8,456 nucleotides of DNA from positions 1 through 8,456 of the forward strand of contig JALOTR010000083.1 of the NCBI GenBank assembly GCA_025457805.1, given 5' to 3'. Below are positions 1 to 7,260 of this stretch, piece after piece. The notes below the pieces were generated by a model. That model ran no database searches, had not been told where the DNA came from, and worked only from the letters and a program-made list of their open reading frames with translations. The DNA comes from Akkermansiaceae bacterium. Lineage in GTDB: Bacteria > Verrucomicrobiota > Verrucomicrobiia > Verrucomicrobiales > Akkermansiaceae. The translations under genes were made by a program, and so were the position numbers. Positions within the stretch are counted from its first letter, which is position 1, and every line of letters starts with the position of its first letter.

Positions 1-935
1 TCGATGATGCCGGGAACGAGTGTGCCGCCCTCATAGATTTCACCCTTTGCGCCGCGGTGGGGAAATCCCAGCGCACTCTCGGCTGAGGTGCCGTTGTCGC
101 TGCAGTAGAGCAGCAGCGTGTTGTCGCGCAGGCCGGTTTCGGCTAGGTGCTTGCGCAGCATGCCGATGGCGCGATCCATGGCGGTGATTTCCGCGTAACG
201 CTCGCGCAACACCTCGCCCTGTGGCCGCGTGGTTTGGCCGCCGGTCTCGTTCGACGTGAGCCTCACCTTTTTCGGGTACTTCGCGGGCAGGTCGTCGTAA
301 AGCGTGAGATCCTGGGGCAGGCCGCTGTAAGGTTCGTGGGGGGAGCCGAACCAAATGACTTGAAACACCTGCTTGCCGGCCGCACGCGTGCGGTCGATGC
401 CGGCGATTGCCTCGCGGATGAGAACCTCCGAGCTTTCGCCCTTGAAGACTTCCGGCGGGCCGCCGTTGCGCGAGAGCGGCGGGTCCAGTTCAAAGAAGTT
501 GTCATGGGATAGCCATTCGTGGAATCCCATCGCGCCCGGACTTAGCGGGGAGCCCGCCTTTACCGCTCCGACGTGCCATTTGCCGAAGTGCATGCAGTGG
601 TAACCGGCCTTGGCTAGCATGTGGGCGATGGTGGTTTCCTCCGGCCGCAGCGACCAACCCGGCGCGAAGGTGCCCATGCGGTTGGGGTGCCGGCCGGTAA
701 GGAAACTTGCGCGAGTCGGCGAGCAACTCGGATGCGCGGCATAGAAGCGCTCGAACTTCAGCCCCGTGGACGCCATCTCGTCGAGCACCGGGGTCTTGAC
801 GTGCGGATGTTTGTTGTAACCCGTTTCCTCCCAGCCGTGGTCGTCACTCATCATGAGAATGATGTGCGGCGGCGCGGCAAGTGAGATTGACGGAAGCCCG
901 ACCAGGAGAATGATTGATGTCAGGACAGTTTTCAT
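1..935 (-). CDS. Secreted arylsulfatase-type sulfatase (S1 family), 3' end cut by window edge
   Basis: A secreted type I sulfatase that would hydrolyse sulfate esters, probably on a polysaccharide. The frame is open from the ATG at 935-933 to the window edge, giving 311 residues and no stop, so the C-terminus is missing. Residues 1-20 form a signal peptide (Lys2, then a hydrophobic stretch ending Leu-Ala-Ala). Metal-binding Asp31-Asp32 follow. The active-site motif CSPTR is at 71-75, with Cys71 as the predicted formylglycine, followed by a Leu-Thr-Gly. GKWH is at 118-121, SPHEPY at 198-203, the metal-binding Asp280-Asn281-Gly at 280-282 and the sulfate-binding Lys near 297. All core catalytic elements are therefore present. 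The start follows the upstream sulfatase by 45 nt and has no clear ribosome binding site; an in-frame GTG at 950 is a weaker alternative. It differs from the other sulfatases here around the active site and probably belongs to another subfamily. Family call is firm; substrate is unknown. Confidence 0.93.
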   Translation of the reverse strand, partial: MKTVLTSIILLVGLPSISLAAPPHIILMMSDDHGWEETGYNKHPHVKTPVLDEMASTGLKFERFYAAHPSCSPTRASFLTGRHPNRMGTFAPGWSLRPEETTIAHMLAKAGYHCMHFGKWHVGAVKAGSPLSPGAMGFHEWLSHDNFFELDPPLSRNGGPPEVFKGESSEVLIREAIAGIDRTRAAGKQVFQVIWFGSPHEPYSGLPQDLTLYDDLPAKYPKKVRLTSNETGGQTTRPQGEVLRERYAEITAMDRAIGMLRKHLAETGLRDNTLLLYCSDNGTSAESALGFPHRGAKGEIYEGGTLVPGII

Positions 936-980
936 AAGCGTTGGAGTCACGGGATTTGGACAAACGAAATCCTGGATGTC

Positions 981-2447
981 CTAGTTCGTCTTCTTGAGTG
1001 TGGCGGGGCGCAAATTTACCTGCTCGTGTTTGACGGCGAGTGTTGTGGGATCGAGATAAGGGTCTTGGGTTTCCTTCCGCCATTCGAGCAAGAGAGCCTT
1101 CATCCGATCCAAGGTTGTGACGTGTGATGGATCGGCAGCGAGGTTGTGGAATTGTGAGGGGTCCGCTTTGAGGTCATAGAGTTCCCACTCGGGCGGATTG
1201 GGAAGCATGGCCATGGCCTTTTGGGCGGGAGTGCCATCGTAGACGGGAAGCCGGGCGACCGTGGGTGCGGTGTCGCCATCCACGCTGACATAAGTCATGG
1301 CTTTTCCAGCGAGCACGTTGTGGATGATTTGATACTGGGCATCGCGCAGGGCGCGACGTGGGAAAAAGGGGTGCTCGCCGTGCTGGTGGAATTCGCCGGC
1401 GAGTGTGCTGCGCCAACCGCTGTTGTCCCCGGTCCCGACCGCGCGCAGGGAACGGCCTTGGACATGGGCGGGAATTTTGATTCCGGTGGCGTCGAGGATG
1501 GTCGGCAAGATATCCACCGAGGAAACGAAGGCTTCACTAACAGATTTGGACGTGGTCACACCTGGCCAGCGGAGCAGAAACGGCGTGCGGAGGCCGGCTT
1601 CATAACAAGTGGTCTTGGCGCGGGCGAAGGGCGGGCCGTTGTCACCGAGGAAAATGACGACCGTATTATCATATTTTCCAGCGGCCTTGAGTTTTTCCAT
1701 CAACAGGCCGATGCCCGCATCGAGCCGGCGCACGGCATTGTAGAAGTTCGCGGCATTCTTGCGGGTGGTCTCGTCCTCCACTTGTTGGAACGGCCACGGT
1801 GGAACCTCGGAGGGCAGAGTGAGCATTTCCGGTAGTCCGTCCACTTGCGGCGGATAGGGCGCATGTGGGTCAACGTAGCTCATCATTAGGAAGAAGGGCT
1901 TGTCGGCATCCGCGGTGATGAATTTCGCCGCCGCATCGGCCATCAACCGGACTTCGCGCGCGGCCTGGGGTCCGATTTGGGCATTGAGGTTGAGGTCGAA
2001 TGGGAATGCCTTCGCGGGGTTCACATGCAGCTTGCCGATGATGCCGGTGCGGTAGCCCGCCGCTTTCATCAGCGCGGGCAGAGTATGACCTTGGAACTTC
2101 TTGTTAAGCGGCGGGTTGTTCTTTTTGGCGAGACCGATGTGCCCATGGGTGTGAGGATAGAGGCCGGTGAAAATCGACACCCGCGACGGACTGCACGACG
2201 ACTGCGTGATGTAGGCGGTCTTGAAGCGCATGCCGTCGGCGGCAAGTGCGTCGAGGTGCGGCGTTTGGACGTGCTTGTCACCGTAGCAGGACAACTGGAG
2301 TCCGAGATCATCCGCGACGATCAGCAGGACGTTGGGTTTCTGCTGGGAAAACGCGAAGGTCGCGGTTGCGCAGAGAGTAAGGATGGAGGTGAAGAGTTTC
2401 ATGGTGAATTCGCGATCCGTTAGATCATTGGCATGGTCTTTCAGCAT
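981..2447 (-). CDS. Secreted heparan N-sulfatase (SGSH)-like sulfatase
   Basis: A complete type I sulfatase of 488 residues resembling N-sulfoglucosamine sulfohydrolase; it would remove sulfate from a sugar amine or a similar position outside the cytoplasm. Seen from the first Met: Asp46-Asp47 metal site, CSPSR at 85-89 with Cys85 as predicted formylglycine, the sequence RTGIIGKLHV around 133-142, DPHAPY at 193-198, DNG at 269-271 and Lys278. From memory of human SGSH, the SSCSPSR block, the RTGIIGK-x-H block and the WELYDL...DP...NLA C-terminal block match closely. The ATG at 2447 overlaps the preceding stop (TAATG) and has a good ribosome binding site. However, an internal Met at 2402 (residue 16) begins an ordinary signal peptide (Met-Lys-Leu-Phe..., cleavage near Phe-Ser-Gln), so the true start may be 2402, giving 473 residues. 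No missing catalytic residue was noticed. N-sulfatase specificity is inferred; an O-sulfatase of the same clade is possible. Confidence 0.93.
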   Translation of the reverse strand: MLKDHANDLTDREFTMKLFTSILTLCATATFAFSQQKPNVLLIVADDLGLQLSCYGDKHVQTPHLDALAADGMRFKTAYITQSSCSPSRVSIFTGLYPHTHGHIGLAKKNNPPLNKKFQGHTLPALMKAAGYRTGIIGKLHVNPAKAFPFDLNLNAQIGPQAAREVRLMADAAAKFITADADKPFFLMMSYVDPHAPYPPQVDGLPEMLTLPSEVPPWPFQQVEDETTRKNAANFYNAVRRLDAGIGLLMEKLKAAGKYDNTVVIFLGDNGPPFARAKTTCYEAGLRTPFLLRWPGVTTSKSVSEAFVSSVDILPTILDATGIKIPAHVQGRSLRAVGTGDNSGWRSTLAGEFHQHGEHPFFPRRALRDAQYQIIHNVLAGKAMTYVSVDGDTAPTVARLPVYDGTPAQKAMAMLPNPPEWELYDLKADPSQFHNLAADPSHVTTLDRMKALLLEWRKETQDPYLDPTTLAVKHEQVNLRPATLKKTN

Positions 2448-4399
2448 TAGGAATCACCCCCGAAATCGAGCACCTGCTGCACAGGGCCAACGGTTACGGT
2501 GATGCGATCGCTGTTGGTAACACTGTTGAGAAAAGGACTCTGATAGACAGCCGCGGGGTGGAGATCGATTGGCGTGCCATTGATGTGCGGCAGGCGGAAG
2601 GAATCGCGGGCAGCCACATCATAGCGGAAAATTTCGATGTGCTGGGTTCCGCCCGCAAATCGATAGTCCACCTTGTCGGCGGTCATTACGAGCGAGGAGA
2701 CGCGCAGGCTTTCGCGGAATTGCTCGAACGATCTGTGGGTGCTGAGGTCGCCGGCGTGGAGCAGGATGCGGCCGGTGTCCTTCAGACCGGTGAAATCCGC
2801 CGGGGAGGCCACGGTGCGGGTCTTGTCCCACTGATGGCCTCCATCGAGGAATTTCACGGCGGCAAAAGCCTTGCCGTTGCTTGCAAAGATCCAGCCTTCG
2901 TGCTCGGTGATTTCGAGACCCGGAGCATCGAAGCAAAGGCTGATTTTCCCCGTGCTGTAAGACCCGCCCTCCTTGCGGTTGGCGATGCGTTGGAGGATCA
3001 GCACGTTCTCATGTTGGACGCTCCAGAAGGAATGCTGCGGACGCCCGCTCCGGTCTTTTTCGATCACCACGCCGATTGATCCGACCTTGGGAGCGGAGGG
3101 ATCATCAAAGAGCATACCGCACCACCGTTTTTGTTGCGAGATTCCCGCGTAATCGAGGGCAGGGTTCTGCAGGGTGCTTCCTAGCAAATACTGCGGCGTG
3201 CGCCAGGCGTAGTTGACCAGCGCGGAGTTGGATGCGATCAGCTGGGCCTTGCCATCGGCACCGTAAGTTTTGAGCTGGCCGAGGACGCGGTTGCGGATGG
3301 CGAAGGGACTGACTGCCGGGAACGCGCGCCGGTCCAGCAGGATGGCGGCGGCCGGGAGTTGGTAGCGGCTGGTTTCGATCACTCGCGAGTGCGTCGATCC
3401 GGCAGGTTTGCCTTCGCGGGCGAACAGAAGGTTCTTGTAGCTATCAAAGCTGTTCCGGCCACCTTCGGCGCGGCTTTGTCCACCGCCACGGCGGCCACTT
3501 ACCGAGATTTGGGCTTCCTCGATGAAGGCCAGGTCGAGCAACAGTCCGAAGCGGTGGCGGATGACTGGATCGGGAGAAAGCTCGTGCAGGTTGAACAGCG
3601 CGGGCCACGAGTATTTCTGATAGGTGTTGGATCCGACCTCTATCCAGAGCCCGTTTTTCGCGCGGCTGCGCGGCCATTCGCGGAAGTAGCGGGTGTGGGC
3701 GGCGGCGTGCTCGGCGACGCTGTGGCCGTCTTCGAGCTTGCGCTCGCAGTAGGCAGGATCGTCCCTCAGGAAGGCGGTGATCAGATAGCAGGGCGGGCGG
3801 CGGTTGAGATCGTGGTTCTCGGTGCCGAGGAGCAGGAATTGGTCGTCCGGGCCGGCCTCGGCGAGGCGGCTTTCCGCACGGACCCAGAGCCAGAGTGATT
3901 CCTTCATCGCTGCTTCGGTCTCCGGCTTCAAACGCCCGGGGAAATGCGGGCTTTTTGCGTGGAACAGATAGAGGATCCTCAGGTAATCGGTGATAGAGAA
4001 AAACGTCCACGGCAGCTTGCCTGGATCCTCGGGCGAGGTTTCCGCGACATGCTCCGGCTTCGATGCGATGAAGTCGTTCGCCCGTTTGAGCAGTCTTGCG
4101 TTCGCCTCATCGGTCTTTTCGTTGAGACAGAGAGCGGCGAGGCACCAGAGGTTGTCTCCCCAAGTGCCTCGCGGCCAGCCCTCCTTTCTGACGATGGTCT
4201 CACGCAGGCTTGATTCACGCAGCCTGAGCGAAGCGGCGTGGGTTTCCACGACGAGTTTTTCATGGCCGGAGAAACGGTCCGACTCCGGAAGCTTTCCGGC
4301 ATGGACCAAGCTGGCCGCACTGGTCATGAAAATTCCAACGAGGAATTTCAACAACCGACGCATGCGGTCGCCGATTTGTTCGAGCGATTCGATTTTCAC
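2447..4399 (-). CDS. Secreted 650-residue protein of unrecognised family; possible toroid-type polysaccharide lyase
   Basis: I do not recognise a named family with certainty. The protein starts with GTG at 4399, chosen because GAAGGA lies 5 nt upstream in the short gap after the previous gene. A signal peptide runs from about Met13 to Ala34 (Met-Arg-Arg-Leu-Leu..., ending Val-His-Ala). Residues about 50-330 look largely alpha-helical, with Trp/Leu-rich helices such as GTWGDNLWCLAAL at 78-90, as in alpha/alpha-toroid sugar-processing enzymes. Conserved-looking polar clusters follow: TENHD at 193-197, VGSNTYQKYSW at 255-265 and a Gly/Arg-rich SGRRGGGQSR at 301-310. These could be active-site loops. 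The C-terminal third (about 410-650) looks beta-rich, with AFAAVKFLDGG near 530, similar in style to the beta-sandwich of heparinase II/III-type lyases. Sitting between an oxidoreductase-fold gene and an SGSH-like sulfatase, it is the best candidate for the chain-cleaving enzyme. A glycoside hydrolase or a non-catalytic glycan-binding role is also possible. Confidence 0.85.
   Translation of the reverse strand: MKIESLEQIGDRMRRLLKFLVGIFMTSAASLVHAGKLPESDRFSGHEKLVVETHAASLRLRESSLRETIVRKEGWPRGTWGDNLWCLAALCLNEKTDEANARLLKRANDFIASKPEHVAETSPEDPGKLPWTFFSITDYLRILYLFHAKSPHFPGRLKPETEAAMKESLWLWVRAESRLAEAGPDDQFLLLGTENHDLNRRPPCYLITAFLRDDPAYCERKLEDGHSVAEHAAAHTRYFREWPRSRAKNGLWIEVGSNTYQKYSWPALFNLHELSPDPVIRHRFGLLLDLAFIEEAQISVSGRRGGGQSRAEGGRNSFDSYKNLLFAREGKPAGSTHSRVIETSRYQLPAAAILLDRRAFPAVSPFAIRNRVLGQLKTYGADGKAQLIASNSALVNYAWRTPQYLLGSTLQNPALDYAGISQQKRWCGMLFDDPSAPKVGSIGVVIEKDRSGRPQHSFWSVQHENVLILQRIANRKEGGSYSTGKISLCFDAPGLEITEHEGWIFASNGKAFAAVKFLDGGHQWDKTRTVASPADFTGLKDTGRILLHAGDLSTHRSFEQFRESLRVSSLVMTADKVDYRFAGGTQHIEIFRYDVAARDSFRLPHINGTPIDLHPAAVYQSPFLNSVTNSDRITVTVGPVQQVLDFGGDS
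2453..2461 (-). promoter_or_regulatory. Strong ribosome binding site embedded in the 3' end of the upstream gene
   Basis: The minus strand reads GGGGGTGAT, matching eight of nine bases of the anti-Shine-Dalgarno complement GGAGGTGAT. It ends five bases before the ATG at 2447. The same bases encode the last Gly-Gly-Asp of the 650-residue protein, followed by Ser and TAA. Together with the TAATG overlap this suggests translation of the SGSH-like sulfatase is coupled to the upstream gene. Confidence 0.6.
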
Positions 4400-4404
4400 G
4401 GGAT

Positions 4405-4410
4405 TCCTTC
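4405..4410 (-). promoter_or_regulatory. Ribosome binding site deciding the GTG start of the 650-residue protein
   Basis: The minus strand reads GAAGGA here, five bases before the GTG at 4399-4397. It lies inside the 12-base gap after the TAA of the oxidoreductase gene. The in-frame ATG at 4363, which begins directly at the signal peptide, has no comparable site, so the GTG is preferred. Confidence 0.65.
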
Positions 4411-4411
4411 G

Positions 4412-5755
4412 TTAGATAAACTTCTTCAAATCCCACGGCTCGCGGTAGGTGCCGGTCATGTGGGCGGCGGCCTCGGGGTGGTTGGTGATTTTTTCGGTGA
4501 CCGGATCCCAGTCGAGCGCCTTGCCGGACTTGATCGCTGCGAGGCCCAACAGGCACTGGGTGTTGACGCGGTGGCCGGCTTCGGCATCGATCATGACCGA
4601 TGAGCCATTGAGGACGGCCTCGATGAAATCCTGTTTGTCGCTGCGCGCGGGAACCCGCTTGTCGGAGCTGCGCAGCTTGGTGCGGAAGATTTCCCGATCA
4701 TGGGCCTGGAGGCCGCCATCGCTGTGCCAGTTGGCCTGGATCCATCCCTCGTCGCCTTCGACGCGCAGGTAGGGTTTGTCGATCTTGTAGTCGAGCCGCA
4801 CGCCGTTGGCATACTGGTAGTGGAGTTCGAAGTCGATCAGCGCGTCCCACAACGAGCCGGGCGGAGGGAATTTCCCCGTGCCCTCGACGCGCAGCGGTCC
4901 GGAATGACTGGTGCCGTTGATGAGATTGGCGACATCGAGCAGGTGGCCGCCCCAGTTGCAGATCATGCCGGCGCAATAGTCCGAGATGCGCATCCAGCCG
5001 GGACGTCCGATGAACTCGCCGGTTTTCAAATCCGTCTCATGCACACGGTCCTGGGTGTATGGCCGATCGGGCGCGGGGCCCTGCCACATTTCGTAGTCGA
5101 GGTGCGCGGGCACCGGCATCGGGGAGGGGTGACCGAAACCTTCGTTCTTTTCCCGTGGCACGCCGATCTCGAAGCGGCGAATGGTGCCGAGGTAGCCATT
5201 CATGGCGAGGTCGGCGGTCTTGATCATGTAGGAGTTCGAGCGGCACTCGCTGTCGAGTCGGAAAACCAGACCGGATTTTTTCGCGGCATCAGCGAGGGCA
5301 CGGCCTTCTTCGAAGTAGCGGGTCATCGCTTTCTCGCAGCATACGTGGAGCCCCTTTTTCATCGCCATGAGTGCCTGGATGGCGTGCCAGTGGTCGTTGG
5401 TCGAAATCATCACCGCGTCGAGTCCGGGCAAGTCGAGCGTCTCGCGGAAGTCGGTGAAGACGCGGCAGTCATCGTTGCCGTAGGCGGCATCGACGAGCGA
5501 TTTGGCATAAGCCATCCGCAGCCGGTCCACGTCACAAACCGCCACCACGCGGACGTTCTTCATTCCGAGGAAGGTTGTCAGGTTCGCCTGGGTTCCCTGG
5601 CGGCCGGCGCCGATCATGGCGATATTGACGCGCATGGACGGCGCGTCCTCGCCGCGCAGGCGCGACGGCAGAATCGTGAAGGCGGCACCGGTAAGCAATG
5701 CCTGCTTGAGCCAATCGCGGCGGTCGAGGCTGGCGGGTGGATTCATGGAGTTCAT
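4412..5755 (-). CDS. Gfo/Idh/MocA-family NAD(P)-dependent protein with Tat-like leader
   Basis: A 447-residue protein of the glucose-fructose oxidoreductase / inositol dehydrogenase / MocA family, which oxidises or reduces sugars with NAD(P); some relatives (GH109 and similar) are NAD-dependent glycosidases. The leader has twin arginines (Arg12-Arg13 in LDRRDWLKQ), a hydrophobic alanine/leucine stretch and a likely end near residue 35, so Tat export is likely. The Rossmann fold begins with IGAGRQG at 48-54 and CDVD at 74-77. STNDHWH is at 118-124. CCEKAMT at 139-145 replaces the family's usual Glu-Lys-Pro with Glu-Lys-Ala. LDYEMWQGPAPDRPY at 219-233 and WGGHLLD at 268-274 are typical of the exported branch found in Planctomycetota and Verrucomicrobiota, with His271 a plausible catalytic residue. 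The ATG overlaps the preceding stop by four bases (ATGA), indicating coupling; an ATG three codons later is an alternative. Placement among sulfatases argues for work on a carbohydrate outside the cytoplasm. Reaction and substrate are not fixed by sequence. Confidence 0.93.
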   Translation of the reverse strand: MNSMNPPASLDRRDWLKQALLTGAAFTILPSRLRGEDAPSMRVNIAMIGAGRQGTQANLTTFLGMKNVRVVAVCDVDRLRMAYAKSLVDAAYGNDDCRVFTDFRETLDLPGLDAVMISTNDHWHAIQALMAMKKGLHVCCEKAMTRYFEEGRALADAAKKSGLVFRLDSECRSNSYMIKTADLAMNGYLGTIRRFEIGVPREKNEGFGHPSPMPVPAHLDYEMWQGPAPDRPYTQDRVHETDLKTGEFIGRPGWMRISDYCAGMICNWGGHLLDVANLINGTSHSGPLRVEGTGKFPPPGSLWDALIDFELHYQYANGVRLDYKIDKPYLRVEGDEGWIQANWHSDGGLQAHDREIFRTKLRSSDKRVPARSDKQDFIEAVLNGSSVMIDAEAGHRVNTQCLLGLAAIKSGKALDWDPVTEKITNHPEAAAHMTGTYREPWDLKKFI

Positions 5756-7251
5756 GGCTTGGAATCGATGAGCAATTTCCTCATCGCGGCTAGGGTCCCG
5801 GCGTATCCGGGATCACCGGCGAGGTTCCGCATCTGGTAGGGCTCGCTTTGCAAATCGAAGAGGGCTTCGGAACCTCCGTCCCAGGCGACGTAGTTCCAGC
5901 GTCCGTCACGCACGCTGCGGCCGCGCATTTCGTGGGTGATCCGGGCACCGCCGGGCAGCAGGTCCTGCTTGGGCAGTTGGGAAAAGGCGGGGTGCGGCCA
6001 GTCGCGGTCCGGTTGGCGCAGCAGCGGTGCGAGGCTGCGGCCTTCGAGGTGTGCCGCAGGCGGCAGCCCGGCAAGCTCGAGCACTGTCGGATAAATATCC
6101 AGCAGTTCGACCACCCGCTCGCAGACTCCGGGCGCGATTCCCGGGGCGCGGATGATGAGCGGCACGCGCAGGCTTTCGTCCAGCAAGGTCATTTTTGACC
6201 AAAGGCCGTGCTCGCCGAGGTGAAAGCCATTGTCGCTGACGAAGACCACGATGGTGTTCTCCCGCAGTTGCAACTCATCGAGCGCATCGAGCACGAGTCC
6301 GATCTGCGCATCGATGTAGGACACGCAGGAGGCGTAGGCGGCGCGGGCGGACAGCGCCTCTTCGCGGGTGCCGGGCTTGGTGCGTTGGAGTCCGAAGAGG
6401 TCGAAGTTCGGCCTGAGCGCAACGGCGGGCAGATAGGTCACCGGCGGCTCGTCCGGGTAGCGGAAACTCGGTGGCAAATCGGACGCTTGCGGGGAATGCA
6501 TCGCGAAATACTTTTCCGGCGCGAAGAGCGGGGCGTGGGGTTTCTTGAAGCCGACGGCGAGAAAAAAGGGCTCGTCCTTCATCCGCTTCATCGCGGCGAC
6601 AGCGGCGCGGGAATAGCCGCCATCGCCAGCGGCGGTGTCGTCTCCCGGAATCGGTCCCCATTTGTCCCAAGGATTGTCGCTGCGCTGTCGGCTGGGCTTG
6701 GCTTTCGGCGCGGTCGCTTGCGGCGATGGATTGCTTTTGGGCACGGGCGGTTCCGGCAAAGGTTTTCCCGTTCCGGGCCCCCGATCCCAAGATGCTCCAT
6801 CCTCGATCGGAATGCTGCCACCGTGGAATATCTTCCCGAAAGCCTCGGCCCGCCAACCCGCCTTGCGAAACTGCTGCGGCAGCGTGATCGCATCCGGGTG
6901 TTTCCAGCGAAAATGGGTGTTGTTGTCGATGATGCCGGTGCTTTCCGGGCGCAGGCCGGTGAACATGCTGGTGCGCGAGGGATTGCACAGCGGTGCCTGG
7001 CAGTAGGCCCAGGTGAAACGTGTGGCGGTGCTGGCGAAAGCATCTAGGTTCGGGGTCTTCGCAGACTTGCTCCCATAACAACCGATCGCGCCATTCAGAT
7101 CGTCCACCATGATGAGCAGGACGTTCGGGCGCGGCTTCTCTTGCGACGAGTGGCAAATGCCCACCGAAGATAGAATACCGAGGATGACAATGGTTGCTGG
7201 TTTCATGAGGCTGGTGATGATTTTGATCCGATCAAGATCGATGAACTTCAT
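5752..7251 (-). CDS. Secreted iduronate-2-sulfatase-like sulfatase
   Basis: A complete 499-residue type I sulfatase of the iduronate-2-sulfatase-like group, expected to remove sulfate esters from a uronic acid or related sugar. Seen: metal-binding Asp50-Asp51, CNPSR at 89-93 (Cys89 as predicted formylglycine), GKIFH at 139-143 (the GK-x-FH form is typical of this group), KKPHAP at 236-241, SDNGFHLGEHG at 339-349 and Lys353. The ELLDIYPTVLELAGLPP block and a C-terminal ALFDL...N-LA block complete the usual architecture. The signal peptide actually begins at Met16 (ATG at 7206: Met-Lys-Pro-Ala-Thr..., hydrophobic to about residue 31), so the ATG at 7251 may be 15 codons too long; neither start has a clear ribosome binding site. 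The ATG at 7251 lies 9 nt after the preceding stop. A Pro/Lys/Ser-rich insert at 163-190 is unusual. The gene ends in a four-base overlap with the oxidoreductase gene. Family call is firm, exact substrate inferred. Confidence 0.93.
   Translation of the reverse strand: MKFIDLDRIKIITSLMKPATIVILGILSSVGICHSSQEKPRPNVLLIMVDDLNGAIGCYGSKSAKTPNLDAFASTATRFTWAYCQAPLCNPSRTSMFTGLRPESTGIIDNNTHFRWKHPDAITLPQQFRKAGWRAEAFGKIFHGGSIPIEDGASWDRGPGTGKPLPEPPVPKSNPSPQATAPKAKPSRQRSDNPWDKWGPIPGDDTAAGDGGYSRAAVAAMKRMKDEPFFLAVGFKKPHAPLFAPEKYFAMHSPQASDLPPSFRYPDEPPVTYLPAVALRPNFDLFGLQRTKPGTREEALSARAAYASCVSYIDAQIGLVLDALDELQLRENTIVVFVSDNGFHLGEHGLWSKMTLLDESLRVPLIIRAPGIAPGVCERVVELLDIYPTVLELAGLPPAAHLEGRSLAPLLRQPDRDWPHPAFSQLPKQDLLPGGARITHEMRGRSVRDGRWNYVAWDGGSEALFDLQSEPYQMRNLAGDPGYAGTLAAMRKLLIDSKP
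6682..6765 (-). other. Pro/Lys/Ser-rich low-complexity insert in the sulfatase
   Basis: Residues about 163-190 of the iduronate-2-sulfatase-like protein are dominated by Pro, Lys, Ser, Gln and Ala, with repeated Pro-x-Pro and Pro-Lys steps. The stretch lies between the GKIFH block and the PWDKWGPIPG segment, in a region that varies in length in this group. It is probably a flexible surface loop or linker; it does not break the frame or remove a catalytic residue. Confidence 0.5.
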
Positions 7252-7260
7252 TGATATGAT

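Noticed and set aside
952..972. Possible terminator hairpin before the last sulfatase
   Set aside because: Only six base pairs with a nine-base loop and no following T-run, so a terminator call is not supported.
2320..2402. Lipoprotein signal in the SGSH-like sulfatase (Leu-Thr-Leu-Cys near residue 26)
   Set aside because: Leu directly before the Cys does not fit the usual lipobox, which needs Gly, Ala or Ser there; an ordinary signal peptidase I site near Phe-Ser-Gln fits better.
4700..5839. Long plus-strand open frame of 379 codons opposite the oxidoreductase gene
   Set aside because: It mirrors the codon structure of the high-GC Gfo/Idh/MocA gene on the other strand, has no recognisable domain, and runs through the junction of two well-supported minus-strand genes.
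6208..7047. Plus-strand open frame of 279 codons opposite the iduronate-2-sulfatase-like gene
   Set aside because: Antisense shadow of a gene with clear catalytic motifs; composition is Arg/Gly/Val-rich and shows no family signature.
6275..7156. Minus-strand open frame of 293 codons in another frame of the same sulfatase
   Set aside because: Arg/Ala/His-rich out-of-frame reading with no motif; the true frame carries CNPSR, GKIFH and SDNG.
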